Assembly (NCBI RefSeq): GCF_035645195.1
Contig: NZ_DASQNA010000037.1
Location: 62,001 to 126,000, forward strand
Direction: 5' to 3'
Length of the DNA stretch: 64,000 nt
DNA from: Paenibacillus sp.
GTDB taxonomy: Bacteria; Bacillota; Bacilli; Paenibacillales; YIM-B00363
A model generated the notes under the pieces. That model made no database searches. It was not told where the DNA came from and was given only the letters and a program-made list of their open reading frames with translations. The first letter of the stretch is position 1, and each line of letters starts with the position of its first letter. The position numbers and the translations under genes were made by a program. Positions 45,702 through 53,969 of the stretch are shown in pieces.

Positions 45702-46991
45702 TTACTTCACCTTGCTGTGTTCCACCAGGAAGTCTACCGCCCGTTTCATGGACAGCTCGCTCTGGATGTCTTCTAGTCGTCCGTTCGCCGTCAGGATGCT
45801 GCGGATTTCTTCGACCGGACGCTGGTACGTGTCCGCCATCGTTTGGAGTTCCTTCTCCAGATCTTCGTCCGACGCTTCGAGCCCTTCGGCCTTCGCGATC
45901 GCCTCGAGCACGAGGTTGTTGCGCACGCGCTTCTCGGCGTCCGGCTGCATTTGCTCTTTCAGCGCGGATTCGCTCTGGTTCGTGAATTGGAAATACATTT
46001 GAAGCGTCATGCCTTGCGCCCGGAGACGGGATTCGAACTCTTTTACCATATTATTCAGTTCCGTCTCGACCATGACTGCCGGAACGTCTACCGTGGCGTT
46101 CGCGGACGCTTGATCGATGACGGATTGCTCTTGATGGATGCGGAATTCGCGCTCTTTGCGCGCTTTCAGCTTGCTTTCAAGATCTTTCTTGAACTCTTCG
46201 AGCGTTTCGAATTCGGAAACGTCCTTCGCGAATTCGTCGTCGAGCTCAGGCAAGTTTTTGCGCTTCAGCTCTTGGAGTTTCACCTTGAACGTCGCCGCTT
46301 TGCCTTTCAGGTTTTCGGCATGGTAGTCCTCGGGGAACGTCACTTCGACGTCCTTCTCCTCGCCCTTCTTCATGCCTACGACGCCTTCTTCGAAGCCCGG
46401 GATGAAGCTGTTCGAGCCGAGCTCGAGCGAATGCTTCTCGCCTTTGCCGCCTTCGAACGCCTCGCCGTCGACGAAGCCTTCGAAATCGATGACCGCGATG
46501 TCGCCCATTTGCGCTTCGCCGTCTTCGACCGGCACGATTTCCGCGTGGCGCTGCTGCAGACGCTTCAGCTCCTCGCCGATCTCTTCGTCCGTCACTTCCG
46601 TGCTCTTGCCTTCGACTTCAAGGCCTTTGTATTCGCCGAGCGTCACTTCCGGCTTCACTTGCACCTTCGCCGTCAGCTTCATCGGCTGGTTCTTCGCGAA
46701 GCTCTCGATGTCCACTTCCGGACGATCGATCGGTTCGATGCCCGTTTCTTGGAGTGCGTATGTATACGCTTCCGGCAAGAGAATATCAATCGCTTCTTGA
46801 TACAGGCTTTCGACGCCGAACTTCGCTTCGAAAATTTGGCGCGGCACTTTGCCCTTGCGGAAGCCTGGAACATTGACCTTGCTCGATACTTTCTTGAACG
46901 CTTTATCCAGGGCTTCGTTCACGTGCTCCGCTTCGACCTCGATCGTAAGCACCCCAACGTTGCTCTCTAGCTTTTCCCAACTCGCCTTCAT
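45702..46991 (-). CDS. tig: trigger factor
   Basis: Ribosome-bound chaperone and peptidyl-prolyl isomerase, 429 residues. N-terminal ribosome-binding domain with the signature GFRKGKVPRQIFEAKFG, an FKBP-type PPIase domain (GDIAVIDFEGFVDG through FPEDYHAENLKGKAATFKV, about 155-245) and the helical C-terminal arms. The second ATG (46991, MKASWEKLES) is used because GGAGG lies nine bases before it and abuts the first. Strong promoter just upstream; clpP and clpX follow. Confidence 0.97.
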   Translation of the reverse strand: MKASWEKLESNVGVLTIEVEAEHVNEALDKAFKKVSSKVNVPGFRKGKVPRQIFEAKFGVESLYQEAIDILLPEAYTYALQETGIEPIDRPEVDIESFAKNQPMKLTAKVQVKPEVTLGEYKGLEVEGKSTEVTDEEIGEELKRLQQRHAEIVPVEDGEAQMGDIAVIDFEGFVDGEAFEGGKGEKHSLELGSNSFIPGFEEGVVGMKKGEEKDVEVTFPEDYHAENLKGKAATFKVKLQELKRKNLPELDDEFAKDVSEFETLEEFKKDLESKLKARKEREFRIHQEQSVIDQASANATVDVPAVMVETELNNMVKEFESRLRAQGMTLQMYFQFTNQSESALKEQMQPDAEKRVRNNLVLEAIAKAEGLEASDEDLEKELQTMADTYQRPVEEIRSILTANGRLEDIQSELSMKRAVDFLVEHSKVK

Positions 46992-47035
46992 ATTATGCAT
47001 CCTCCAAACTTTCGGTCCGAAAATATAACCATGCC

Positions 47036-47063
47036 ATTATAACACATAACCTGTCCATTTCAA
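47036..47063 (-). promoter_or_regulatory. tig promoter
   Basis: Minus strand: -35 TTGAAA (47058-47063), 16-base spacer, -10 TATAAT (47036-47041) with extended TGT. The -35 overlaps the last codons of the upstream gene. Confidence 0.85.
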
Positions 47064-47968
47064 ACGTGGACGCCCGAGATGTCGCGAAAGAACTTCGCGA
47101 TGGCCTCGTACGCTTTCTCCCAATCGGGAAGCAGCGGTTCCGTGATGCCGTATCGGTCCTGCAGCTCCTCGGCGGGCGCGTCGCCGTACATCGCCCGGGT
47201 GACCGCCGCGTGGAGCGCGGACGCCCACACGTCTTGGCCGGCTTCGTCGGCGCGCAGCAGCTCGCGGTAGAGCGCCGTGCCGTACCAATACGGCAAGAAC
47301 TCCTCCCACGTGCGCTTCGCGAACTCCGCGACCGTCGGGTCCTCGTCCTCCGCCGCCGCCCGCACGCGTTCGGCGATTTGCGGCAGCGGCTCCGGGAACC
47401 GGTCCGCCGACGGCGGCGTCCGCTCCACGTCGACCGTGACGATTTCGCCGAGCTTGCCGAACGTCGCCTCGCCCTCGACGCCGAGCTTCGCCAGCGTCTG
47501 CAGCAGCTTGAACCCGACGAACGGGTGCAGCTGCGGGTCCGCCAGCTTTTGCTTCAGCGCCTCCGCGACGCCGTCGTCCGTCACGTACGCGAGCTGCTCG
47601 AGAGCGAGCAGCTGAGAGTCGACCGATGCGCGATTCAGCGACTCGAGCAACCGTTTCGTATATAGTTTATCCTTCGACGACCTCGCGGAAACATGAGCGC
47701 GAAGCAGCTCTTCTTCCCCGGCGGGACCTTCGTCCTCGCCCTCGTCCGCGCCGCGGGCGGCGTCTGGGAACTCGGTCCGCAGCCACTGGAGCAGCGTGCT
47801 CCATTCCGCGTTGGCTCGGCCGTCGTCGGGCCGGCAGTCGACCAGAAATTCGAGCATGCGGATCGCTTCGCCGTATGCTTCCTTTTCCAGCAGTTTCGTC
47901 AATTCGAACTGATAATAATCAATGGTTTTCGGGAAAAGAATCAATTCCCCCCGCGTCCTGCCGCTCAT
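47060..47968 (-). CDS. helical repeat-like hypothetical protein, 302 residues
   Basis: Soluble, acidic, almost all-helical protein. The N-terminus (LILFPKTIDYYQFELTKLLE, then YGEAIRMLEFLVDCRPDD) looks like a single TPR-like unit. The middle has HEAT-like pairs (SVDSQLLALEQLAYVTDDGV, LADPQLHPFVGFKLLQTLAK, EGEATFGKLGEIVTVDVERT). No catalytic motif. The ATG at 47968 is chosen: upstream codons in this frame read antisense through the neighbouring tRNA. Own promoter at 47999-48026. The stop overlaps the tig -35, so it is a neighbour rather than an operon partner. Function unknown; an assembly or scaffold role is only a guess. Confidence 0.8.
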   Translation of the reverse strand: MSGRTRGELILFPKTIDYYQFELTKLLEKEAYGEAIRMLEFLVDCRPDDGRANAEWSTLLQWLRTEFPDAARGADEGEDEGPAGEEELLRAHVSARSSKDKLYTKRLLESLNRASVDSQLLALEQLAYVTDDGVAEALKQKLADPQLHPFVGFKLLQTLAKLGVEGEATFGKLGEIVTVDVERTPPSADRFPEPLPQIAERVRAAAEDEDPTVAEFAKRTWEEFLPYWYGTALYRELLRADEAGQDVWASALHAAVTRAMYGDAPAEELQDRYGITEPLLPDWEKAYEAIAKFFRDISGVHV

Positions 47969-47998
47969 CGAAACCCCCGATTGAAAAAGGTTCTTCCC

Positions 47999-48026
47999 AT
48001 TGTAGCAGTTTTTATCGGGAATGCAA
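47999..48026 (-). promoter_or_regulatory. promoter of the 302-residue protein
   Basis: Minus strand TTGCAT (48021-48026), 16-base spacer, TACAAT (47999-48004), 31 bases before the ATG. Confidence 0.6.
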
Positions 48027-48073
48027 ACAGCGCTGCCATCGCCGCCAACGGCATTGCAGGGCGAACTTACCGG

Positions 48074-48103
48074 TTGCGCGATATCCAAAAACCGTGTTAT
48101 AAT
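48074..48103 (+). promoter_or_regulatory. tRNA-Arg promoter
   Basis: TTGCGC (48074-48079), 18-base spacer, TATAAT (48098-48103) with extended TGT; 12 bases separate the -10 from the tRNA start. Confidence 0.8.
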
Positions 48104-48114
48104 TCGATTCTGAT

Positions 48115-48191
48115 GTCCCAGTAGCTCAGTCGGATAGAGCATACGCCTTCTAAGCGTACGGTCGGGGGTTCGAATCCCTCCTGGGACGCCA
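48115..48191 (+). tRNA. tRNA-Arg(UCU), CCA encoded
   Basis: 77-nt cloverleaf: acceptor GTCCCAG/CTGGGAC, D arm GCTC...GAGC, anticodon stem TACGC/GCGTA around loop CTTCTAA (anticodon TCT, reads AGA and AGG), variable CGGTC, T arm GGGGG-TTCGAAT-CCCTC, discriminator G and genomic CCA. It is a stand-alone gene with its own promoter and terminator. Confidence 0.97.
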
Positions 48192-48220
48192 TTTTTATAC
48201 ATAATATGTATCGCACTCCC

Positions 48221-48260
48221 AGCCTTCGGACGCCATATCGGCGAAACCGGAGGCTTTTTT
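48221..48260 (+). terminator. terminator after tRNA-Arg
   Basis: AGCCTTCGG pairs with CCGGAGGCT (one G-U) around a 17-base loop, followed by TTTTTT. It starts 30 bases after the tRNA. Confidence 0.88.
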
Positions 48261-48390
48261 GATGCGCCCCTTGGTGCGTCGGTTATTCGTTTCCGGCGTT
48301 TCCTTTGTTTTAACCGGATACGTTCGGGCGTTCGAACTCAAGCTAAGGAAGTCGTCATCCCCTACAACCACACTTCGAGGAGTGGATCGC

Positions 48391-49116
48391 ATGTCCAAGG
48401 CAACGTCCAAACAAGCGGGTTCGAGCTCCGCGCAGAGCGGCTCCGGCATCCAGAAAGCCGCGCAGAACGCTGGCAAGGAAGTGGCCGCCGCCGTCGTCGA
48501 CGCTTCCATGAAGGTGGAGAGCGCGATGGCGCAGCAAGTGAAAAAAGGCGCCCAAGCGGTACAGCAGATGGCGGATCAAGCGTCGCAGCAAGCGCAGCAG
48601 CAGCTGCAGCAGTCGATGTCGAAATCGTCGCAGAGCAGCCAATCGGCTCAAAGCTCGCAAGCTTCGCAGCCGTCCCAAATGTCTTCGCAGATGTCGCAGC
48701 CTGCGCAGCCATCGACGACGACCCAGCCGATGCAGGACGGCGCGTCCCAGCCGATGACGCCGGATCAAACGCAGACGATGGTCGAGCAGATCACGCAGCA
48801 GGCGCAGCAAGTCGTCATGGAAGCCCAACAGCTTGCGCAGCAGGCGATTCAGCATGCGCAAAGCGCCGTGCAAAAAGCGACGCAAGCGCAGCAAATTCAG
48901 ACGGAAGCGCAAAAAATCCAGGGCTTGAGCGCCCAGCAGCTGCAGGAAGCGAAGCTTCAACAGGAAATGCTGGCGCAGCAGCTGCAAGCCGTGCAGCAAA
49001 AGGCGAGCCAAGCGCAGCAGCTCGCGCAGAAGGCTAGCCAAGCGCAGCAGCTCAGCGTTTCGCAGCTGCAAGCGGCGCAGCAAGAGCTCCAGCAAGTCGA
49101 GCAAACGCTGCACTAA
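48391..49116 (+). CDS. glutamine-rich low-complexity protein, unknown function
   Basis: 241 residues from the ATG at 48391 (GAGGAG eight bases upstream). By count about 73 residues (30 percent) are Gln, most of the rest Ala and Ser; there is no Arg, Cys, Phe, Trp or Tyr. Residues 8-115 are Ser/Gln-rich and probably disordered. Residues 120-240 are regular Ala/Gln/Leu stretches that could form long amphipathic helices or a coiled coil, with a near-duplicate KASQAQQLAQ / KASQAQQLSV. No signal peptide. I do not recognise a family; spore-coat or surface Gln-rich proteins are a speculative comparison. Single-gene unit. Confidence 0.75.
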   Translation: MSKATSKQAGSSSAQSGSGIQKAAQNAGKEVAAAVVDASMKVESAMAQQVKKGAQAVQQMADQASQQAQQQLQQSMSKSSQSSQSAQSSQASQPSQMSSQMSQPAQPSTTTQPMQDGASQPMTPDQTQTMVEQITQQAQQVVMEAQQLAQQAIQHAQSAVQKATQAQQIQTEAQKIQGLSAQQLQEAKLQQEMLAQQLQAVQQKASQAQQLAQKASQAQQLSVSQLQAAQQELQQVEQTLH

Positions 49117-49118
49117 TC

Positions 49119-49157
49119 AGGCGTTACCGATCGGGCGTCCCGGATGGGGCGCCTTTT
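49119..49157 (+). terminator. possible terminator after the Gln-rich gene
   Basis: Outer arms AGGCG / CGCCT with an inner CGGG-CGT-CCCG hairpin, then TTTT. It starts three bases after the stop codon. The stem is interrupted. Confidence 0.5.
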
Positions 49158-49248
49158 CGCGTTGCCGTTAAGGCGCGCCGCGGCGAAACGGCGCGAAAAC
49201 GGGGCAACCTAGGACGAGAACCACTTTCGAGATGCGGAGGGATGAAAT

Positions 49249-49677
49249 ATGGCGCTATGGCTTATTTACGCGCTGTTGTCCGCCTTGACGGCGGCGCTTG
49301 TGGCGGTGCTGGGGAAAATCGGGCTGGAGGACGTCGATTCGACTGCGGCGACGGCCGTCCGCGCGGCGATCATGGCGATTTTCCTGATCGGCTTCGCGGC
49401 GTTCCAAGGGAAGCTGTCGCTCGCCGTCGGCATCGTCGGCCAGCGCCGGGCGCTGGCGTTCATCGCCTTGAGCGGAGCCGCGGGCGCGGCGTCGTGGCTG
49501 TTTTATTTTCTGGCGCTGAAATACGGCAGCGTGTCGCAGGTCGCCCCGATCGACAAATTGAGCGTCGTCGCCGCCGTCGTGCTCGCCGCCGCGTTCTTGG
49601 GCGAAAAAATATCGTGGACGACCGGCGCCGGCGTCGCGCTGATCGCGGCCGGCGCCGTCCTTGTCGCCCTCAAATGA
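49249..49677 (+). CDS. small EamA-family membrane protein
   Basis: 142 residues, about five hydrophobic helices covering most of the chain (WLIYALLSALTAALVAVLG, AIMAIFLIGFAAF, ALAFIALSGAAGAASWLFYF, LSVVAAVVLAAAFLGE, GAGVALIAAGAVLVALK). This is a single EamA unit, half the length of the usual ten-helix drug/metabolite exporter, and would need to dimerise. CGGAGGG is at good distance from the ATG. Convergent with the protease gene with only one base between the stops. Substrate unknown. Confidence 0.85.
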   Translation: MALWLIYALLSALTAALVAVLGKIGLEDVDSTAATAVRAAIMAIFLIGFAAFQGKLSLAVGIVGQRRALAFIALSGAAGAASWLFYFLALKYGSVSQVAPIDKLSVVAAVVLAAAFLGEKISWTTGAGVALIAAGAVLVALK

Positions 49678-49678
49678 A

Positions 49679-50713
49679 TCAGTCCGCTTCGGTCAAATGC
49701 CGATGCACCCAATCGACGGGCACGGCGAGGCCGATGCGATGCTTCTTGCCGTCGCGCTCCAGCGTGCTGGTAGCGAAGACGACGCCGATCACTTGCCCGT
49801 CCTTCGTCAGCACCGGGCTGCCGCTGTTCCCTTTGTAAATCGGGGCCTCGATCGCCATCAGCGGCGGGCTTCGCTCCGACAGCAGCCCCCAAGTGACGCC
49901 CTCGTTCGCGATGCCGTTGAAAAACAGCGGGTTGCCGATCACGTACACCGGCACGTCCTCGGCGCCGTCGTACGCCTCCGCCAGCGTCAGCGACGGCAAG
50001 CCGTCCGCGTCGATGTCGACGACGGCGAGATCGACATCGTCGTCGACCGATCGAATCGTCCCCCGGAACACGCGCCCGTCCGCGAAATGCACGCTCGGCG
50101 CGCCGCCGTCGACGACGTGCCGGTTCGTGACGATGAGCCCGTCCTCCGAAACGACGAAGCCCGTCCCCTTCGAGGCGCCCGAACGGATCACGACGACCGA
50201 TTGCTTGTACTCCTGCACGACCTCCGACTGCGACAGCCTGGCGGACGTCGCGAGGAACCGGACCGCCGCCAGCGAGAACATTTGGGGCAGCACCGCCAGC
50301 ACCTGCGCGCACAGCATGAGCGCGAGGACGCCGGCCATGATTTTGCGAAACCGCGACGAGCGGAAAAACGGCGGCGGCGGTTCGCCTTCCTCGTCCGCCG
50401 CTTTGAACAGCTCGGCCAGCTCCTCGTCCGTGAACTCTCTCCCGTGCTCGCGATCCTCGTACTCGGTCAGCGCCGGCGCCGAAGCGCGCCGCTCGCTCTC
50501 TCCGGCGCCCTCCGTCGAATCCGGCTGCTGCTCCGGCCGTTCCGCCTGCCGCCGCTCCGACTCATTCGACCGATTCCGCGCCTCGCCGTCCCGGTCCTGC
50601 GCCGAATGCTTCTTGTCGCCGTCGACCAACGTCAAATGATTTTTCGCTTTGCCGCCGCTGACCAGCGTCAAATGCCTTCTTTTCTCGCCGCCCCCGTCGT
50701 GCCGTTCCGTCAT
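49679..50713 (-). CDS. membrane-anchored trypsin-like serine protease, S1C/HtrA type without PDZ
   Basis: 344 residues. A long polar cytoplasmic N-terminus (1-120, highly charged) contains a duplicated HLTLV motif (HLTLVSGGK, HLTLVDGDK). One membrane helix follows (about 126-148), then the protease domain with triad H199 (VTNRHVVDG), D228 (DVDLAVVDID) and S297 (YKGNSGSPVL). No PDZ domain follows, unlike HtrA/DegP. The ATG at 50713 with GAGGGGG is preferred over an upstream in-frame extension. Likely an envelope protease with the active site outside; substrate unknown. Confidence 0.88.
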   Translation of the reverse strand: MTERHDGGGEKRRHLTLVSGGKAKNHLTLVDGDKKHSAQDRDGEARNRSNESERRQAERPEQQPDSTEGAGESERRASAPALTEYEDREHGREFTDEELAELFKAADEEGEPPPPFFRSSRFRKIMAGVLALMLCAQVLAVLPQMFSLAAVRFLATSARLSQSEVVQEYKQSVVVIRSGASKGTGFVVSEDGLIVTNRHVVDGGAPSVHFADGRVFRGTIRSVDDDVDLAVVDIDADGLPSLTLAEAYDGAEDVPVYVIGNPLFFNGIANEGVTWGLLSERSPPLMAIEAPIYKGNSGSPVLTKDGQVIGVVFATSTLERDGKKHRIGLAVPVDWVHRHLTEAD

Positions 50714-50803
50714 GCCGCAGCCCCCTCGCTCGCGTTCGCTTCGCTGTTTCTTTCTCTCATTATAACACGCAGCGGCCGTTCTCCGGTTTCGCCCGGACGC
50801 GCA

Positions 50804-50831
50804 AAAGCCCGGAGACGAGCCCCCGGGCTTT
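50804..50831 (-). terminator. terminator after the 115-residue gene
   Basis: AAAGCCCGG / CCGGGCTTT stem of nine pairs with a 10-base loop, followed by TTTGCGCG on the minus strand, 16 bases past the stop. Confidence 0.75.
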
Positions 50832-50847
50832 GCATTCAGCATTCAGC

Positions 50848-51195
50848 TCAACTTTTACCGTAATAGAAGGCGTCCTCGATTTGCTCCCGCAGATCCCCGA
50901 ACCGCAGCACTTGCTCCTCGAACGAACGGCGGGTCGTCTCGCCGTCGGAGCTGCCGCCGAACAGTCTGTCGGTCGCGTCGACGTAAGCCTCATGCAAATT
51001 GTTCTCGTACCAGTCCAACAGCCGATCCTCCCGCCTCTCCGACACGTTCGCGAGCGCGAGGCGGCCGTCCGCCTCCCGTCGGAACGTAGCGATCAAGGGA
51101 TGGTCGAAGCCGTCGGCCGCGACCTCCACCTCGGCGAACGTTTCGTCCCCGCTGTAGCCGAGCCGGACGAACGACGCGTTCCTTATCGTAATCAT
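50848..51195 (-). CDS. hypothetical protein, 115 residues
   Basis: Starts MITIRNASFVRLGYSGDETF with GGAAGGGG upstream (the AGAGGG touching the ATG would be too close). A beta-rich N-terminal half is followed by an acidic helical C-terminus (ERREDRLLDWYENNLHEAYV, EQVLRFGDLREQIEDAFYYG). No known motif seen. Divergent from asnB. Function unknown. Confidence 0.7.
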   Translation of the reverse strand: MITIRNASFVRLGYSGDETFAEVEVAADGFDHPLIATFRREADGRLALANVSERREDRLLDWYENNLHEAYVDATDRLFGGSSDGETTRRSFEEQVLRFGDLREQIEDAFYYGKS

Positions 51196-51275
51196 CCCTC
51201 TGCCCCTTCCGTATAGGCTTATCCTCCTATAGAATCCCGCAGGGACTTGCATCTTATCCCGTCTCCGCGCATACC

Positions 51276-51281
51276 TATAAT
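51276..51281 (+). promoter_or_regulatory. -10 element for asnB leader
   Basis: TATAAT; the hexamer 17 bases upstream (CTTATC) is a weak -35. It would give a 160-170-base leader before asnB. Confidence 0.45.
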
Positions 51282-51370
51282 CCATACTCCGCAAGGAACA
51301 TCGAGTGTGTCATGCCCTATGGGTTCTTCGCGTACATCCGTAAGATAAGCGCAAACGAACCGTCCCGAGA

Positions 51371-51391
51371 GAAGGCCCGGCAGGGCTTTTT
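51371..51391 (+). promoter_or_regulatory. terminator-like attenuator hairpin in the asnB leader
   Basis: GAAGGCCC-GGCA-GGGCTTTT folds into a hairpin (G-U pairs included) that ends in TTTTT, about 60 bases before the asnB ATG and inside its leader. A related stretch GGGTTCTTCGCGT at 51320-51332 resembles GGGCTTTTTCGCGT here and might offer an alternative pairing. No T-box consensus was seen. Confidence 0.4.
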
Positions 51392-51452
51392 CGCGTCGAT
51401 GGGAACCGTCGGCAGGCATTACCGGACACCAAGATGGAAAGGGATGAAACCT

Positions 51453-53300
51453 ATGTGTGGAATCACCGGATGGGTCGACTGGAATAAAACGTTGACGAAC
51501 TATTCGGCGGCGCTCGAAAACATGACGGAAACGATGGGCGCCCGCGGCCCGGACGCTTCCGGCACGTGGCTTTCGGGGCATTGCGCGCTCGGCCACCGGC
51601 GGCTAAGCATTATCGATCCGGCCAACGGGGCGCAGCCGATGTACCGCAAGTACGGCGGACATACGTTCACGATCGTATATAACGGCGAGCTGTACAATAC
51701 GATGGAACTGCGCAGGGAGCTGGAAGCGAGAGGGCATACGTTCCGCACGAACTGCGACACGGAAGTGCTGCTCGTCTCCTACATCGAATGGGGACGCGCG
51801 GCCGTCGACCGGCTGAACGGCATTTTCGCCTTCGCGGTGTGGAGCGAACGCGATCAAAGCTTGTTCCTCTGCCGCGACCGCGTCGGCGTCAAGCCGCTGT
51901 TCTACGCTCACGCGAACGGCTCGTTCTTGTTCGGCTCGGAGCCGAAAGCCATATTGGCGAACCCGGCCTTCCAACCGGAGATCGGACCGGAAGGGCTCGC
52001 CGAAATTTTCGCGGTCGGTCCCGCGCGGACGCCCGGACACGGCGTGTTCCGGGATATGCACGAGCTCAAACCCGGCCATTTCCTCGTCTACGACCGCAAC
52101 GGCCTGCGCACGCAGTGTTATTGGAAAGTGGAAGCCCGCGAGCACGAAGACGATCTCGAAACGACGGCGAGCAAAGTCGGCGAGCTGCTGAAAGACACGG
52201 TCGAGCGCCAGCTCGTGTCCGACGTTCCGGTCTGCACCCTGCTCTCCGGAGGCCTCGACTCCAGCGCGCTGACGTCCTTCGCCGCGGAATACTACAATAA
52301 GAACGCGCTCGGCCGCATTCATACGTACTCGATCGACTACGTCGACAACGACAAGCATTTTAAATCGACGGCGTTCACGCCGAATCCGGACCGCCCATGG
52401 ATCGAAAAAATGCGGGATTACCTCGGCACGGAGCATCATTTCATCGAATTCGATACGCCGGAGCTCGTCAAGACGCTCGAAGACGTCGTCTACGCGCGCG
52501 ATTTGCCCGGCATGGCCGACGTCGACGCCTCGCTGCTGCTGTTTTGCCGAGAAATCAAAAAAGGCGCCACCGTCGCCATTTCCGGCGAGGCGGCGGACGA
52601 AATTTTCGGGGGGTATCCGTGGTTCCACCGCGAGGACGCCCTGAACGCGAACACGTTCCCGTGGTCCCGCTTTACGCATGTTCGGGCGGAACTGCTGAAG
52701 CCGGAGCTCGTCGAATGGATCCGGCCGATCGAATACGTCGAGGATCGGTATGCGGAAGCGCTCGCGGAGGTGCCGCGTCTGCCGCACGAGAAGGAAGGCC
52801 GGCTCGGCCGCATGCGCGAGATGTCGTACCTCAACATCACGCGGTTCATGCCGACGCTGCTCGACCGCAAAGACCGCATGAGCATGGCGGCGGGGCTCGA
52901 GGTGCGCGTGCCGTTCTGCGACCACCGGTTGATCGAGTATGTGTTCAACATTCCGTGGGAGATGAAGATGACGGGCGGACGCGAAAAAGGCATCCTTCGC
53001 AAAGCGCTCGAAGGCTATCTCCCGGACGAAGTGCTGTACCGGAAAAAAAGCCCGTACCCGAAGACGCACAACCCGAATTACATGAAGGCGGTGCGCGAGT
53101 GGGTCGAATCGATTTTGGACGATGCCTCCTCGCCGATCCTGCGCTTCGTGGACGCGAACAAAATTCGGCAAATGGCTAAAGGCGAGACCGACCAGTTCGA
53201 CATCCCCTGGTTCGGTCAGCTCATGACCGGGCCGCAAATGTTCGCGTACCTCGCGCAAGTAAACACGTGGTTGAAGCGGTACAACGTTACCGTAAAATAA
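51453..53300 (+). CDS. asnB: asparagine synthase (glutamine-hydrolysing)
   Basis: 615 residues. Met removal exposes the N-terminal nucleophile Cys2 (MCGITGWVDW) of the class II glutaminase; the synthetase domain has the PP-loop SGGLDSSAL (from 265) that binds ATP for aspartate activation. It makes Asn from Asp, Gln and ATP. The upstream open frame (to 51312) is ignored because Cys2 must be N-terminal; AAAGGG is nine bases before the ATG. Single gene preceded by a leader with an attenuator-like hairpin. Confidence 0.96.
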   Translation: MCGITGWVDWNKTLTNYSAALENMTETMGARGPDASGTWLSGHCALGHRRLSIIDPANGAQPMYRKYGGHTFTIVYNGELYNTMELRRELEARGHTFRTNCDTEVLLVSYIEWGRAAVDRLNGIFAFAVWSERDQSLFLCRDRVGVKPLFYAHANGSFLFGSEPKAILANPAFQPEIGPEGLAEIFAVGPARTPGHGVFRDMHELKPGHFLVYDRNGLRTQCYWKVEAREHEDDLETTASKVGELLKDTVERQLVSDVPVCTLLSGGLDSSALTSFAAEYYNKNALGRIHTYSIDYVDNDKHFKSTAFTPNPDRPWIEKMRDYLGTEHHFIEFDTPELVKTLEDVVYARDLPGMADVDASLLLFCREIKKGATVAISGEAADEIFGGYPWFHREDALNANTFPWSRFTHVRAELLKPELVEWIRPIEYVEDRYAEALAEVPRLPHEKEGRLGRMREMSYLNITRFMPTLLDRKDRMSMAAGLEVRVPFCDHRLIEYVFNIPWEMKMTGGREKGILRKALEGYLPDEVLYRKKSPYPKTHNPNYMKAVREWVESILDDASSPILRFVDANKIRQMAKGETDQFDIPWFGQLMTGPQMFAYLAQVNTWLKRYNVTVK

Positions 53301-53313
53301 GTTCCTTTATTTG

Positions 53314-53341
53314 TCGGCGGCCGATTACAATCGGCCGCCGA
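53314..53341. terminator. shared terminator of asnB and rdgB
   Basis: Perfect 12-bp stem TCGGCGGCCGAT / ATCGGCCGCCGA with loop TACA, between the convergent genes and overlapping the last codons of rdgB. Flanks lack a real U-run, so efficiency is uncertain. Confidence 0.6.
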
Positions 53342-53969
53342 ATTCGTGTTTCAGCTTCTCGGCGAGCTCCAGCAGCGCTTTCCCGCGGTGGCTGACCCGA
53401 TGCTTCTCCTCCGGCGCCGCTTCGCCGAACGTTTTCCCAAGGCCGGGCACGTAGAACAGCGGATCGTACCCGAAGCCGCCGGTTCCGCGCGGCTCCGGCA
53501 CGATCGCGCCTTCGACGGCGCCCTCCGCTGGAATCGTGCGGCCTTGCTCCGGGATGTACAGCGCGAGCGCGCAGACGAACCGCGCCGGGCTGAGCGCCGC
53601 GACGCCGTCCGCCGTCGTATGCTCCGCCCCGATGGCGGCAAGTTCGCGGAGCAGCTTCTCGTTGTTGCGCGCGTCGTCGGACGGCTCGCCGGCGTAGCGG
53701 GCCGAGTACACGCCCGGCGCCCCGTCCAGCTCGTCTACGCATAAGCCCGAGTCGTCCGCGAGCGCGGGACGGCCGAGCGCCTCCGCCGCGGCGCGCGCCT
53801 TCTTCTCGGCGTTCGCCGCGAACGTCTCGCCGTCTTCGACGACGTCGGGCGCGGCCCCCTCCGGCAAATCGAGCAGCGACAGCACCTCGATGCCGAGCGG
53901 CGACAGCATGTCGCGGAACTCGGCGGCTTTCCCCTTGTTCCGCGTCGCGATGACGATCGACTTAAGCAT
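53325..53969 (-). CDS. rdgB: dITP/XTP pyrophosphatase (RdgB/HAM1)
   Basis: House-cleaning enzyme that hydrolyses non-canonical purine NTPs such as dITP and XTP. 214 residues with the N-terminal nucleotide-binding motif [34 protein letters not shown] (metal/catalytic Asp) and [15 protein letters not shown] plus RVSHRGKAL near the end. It overlaps the rph stop by eight bases, the usual rph-rdgB pairing of Firmicutes. Confidence 0.96.
   Translation of the reverse strand: MLKSIVIATRNKGKAAEFRDMLSPLGIEVLSLLDLPEGAAPDVVEDGETFAANAEKKARAAAEALGRPALADDSGLCVDELDGAPGVYSARYAGEPSDDARNNEKLLRELAAIGAEHTTADGVAALSPARFVCALALYIPEQGRTIPAEGAVEGAIVPEPRGTGGFGYDPLFYVPGLGKTFGEAAPEEKHRVSHRGKALLELAEKLKHEFGGRL

Noticed and set aside
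47969-48202. N-terminal extension of the 302-residue protein (MYKNGVPGGIRTPDRTLRRR...)
   Set aside because: This peptide comes from reading antisense through the tRNA-Arg gene, a common artefact; the true ATG is at 47968.
48296-48330. Sigma-B promoter for the Gln-rich gene (GTTT...GGATAC)
   Set aside because: Spacing is possible, but the -10 matches GGGTAT at only four of six positions and the -35 is a bare GTTT; chance matches of this quality are frequent.
51282-51452. T-box or c-di-GMP riboswitch before asnB
   Set aside because: No AGGGTGGNACCGCG-type T-box sequence, and the c-di-GMP core motifs do not line up; only the attenuator-like hairpin is retained.
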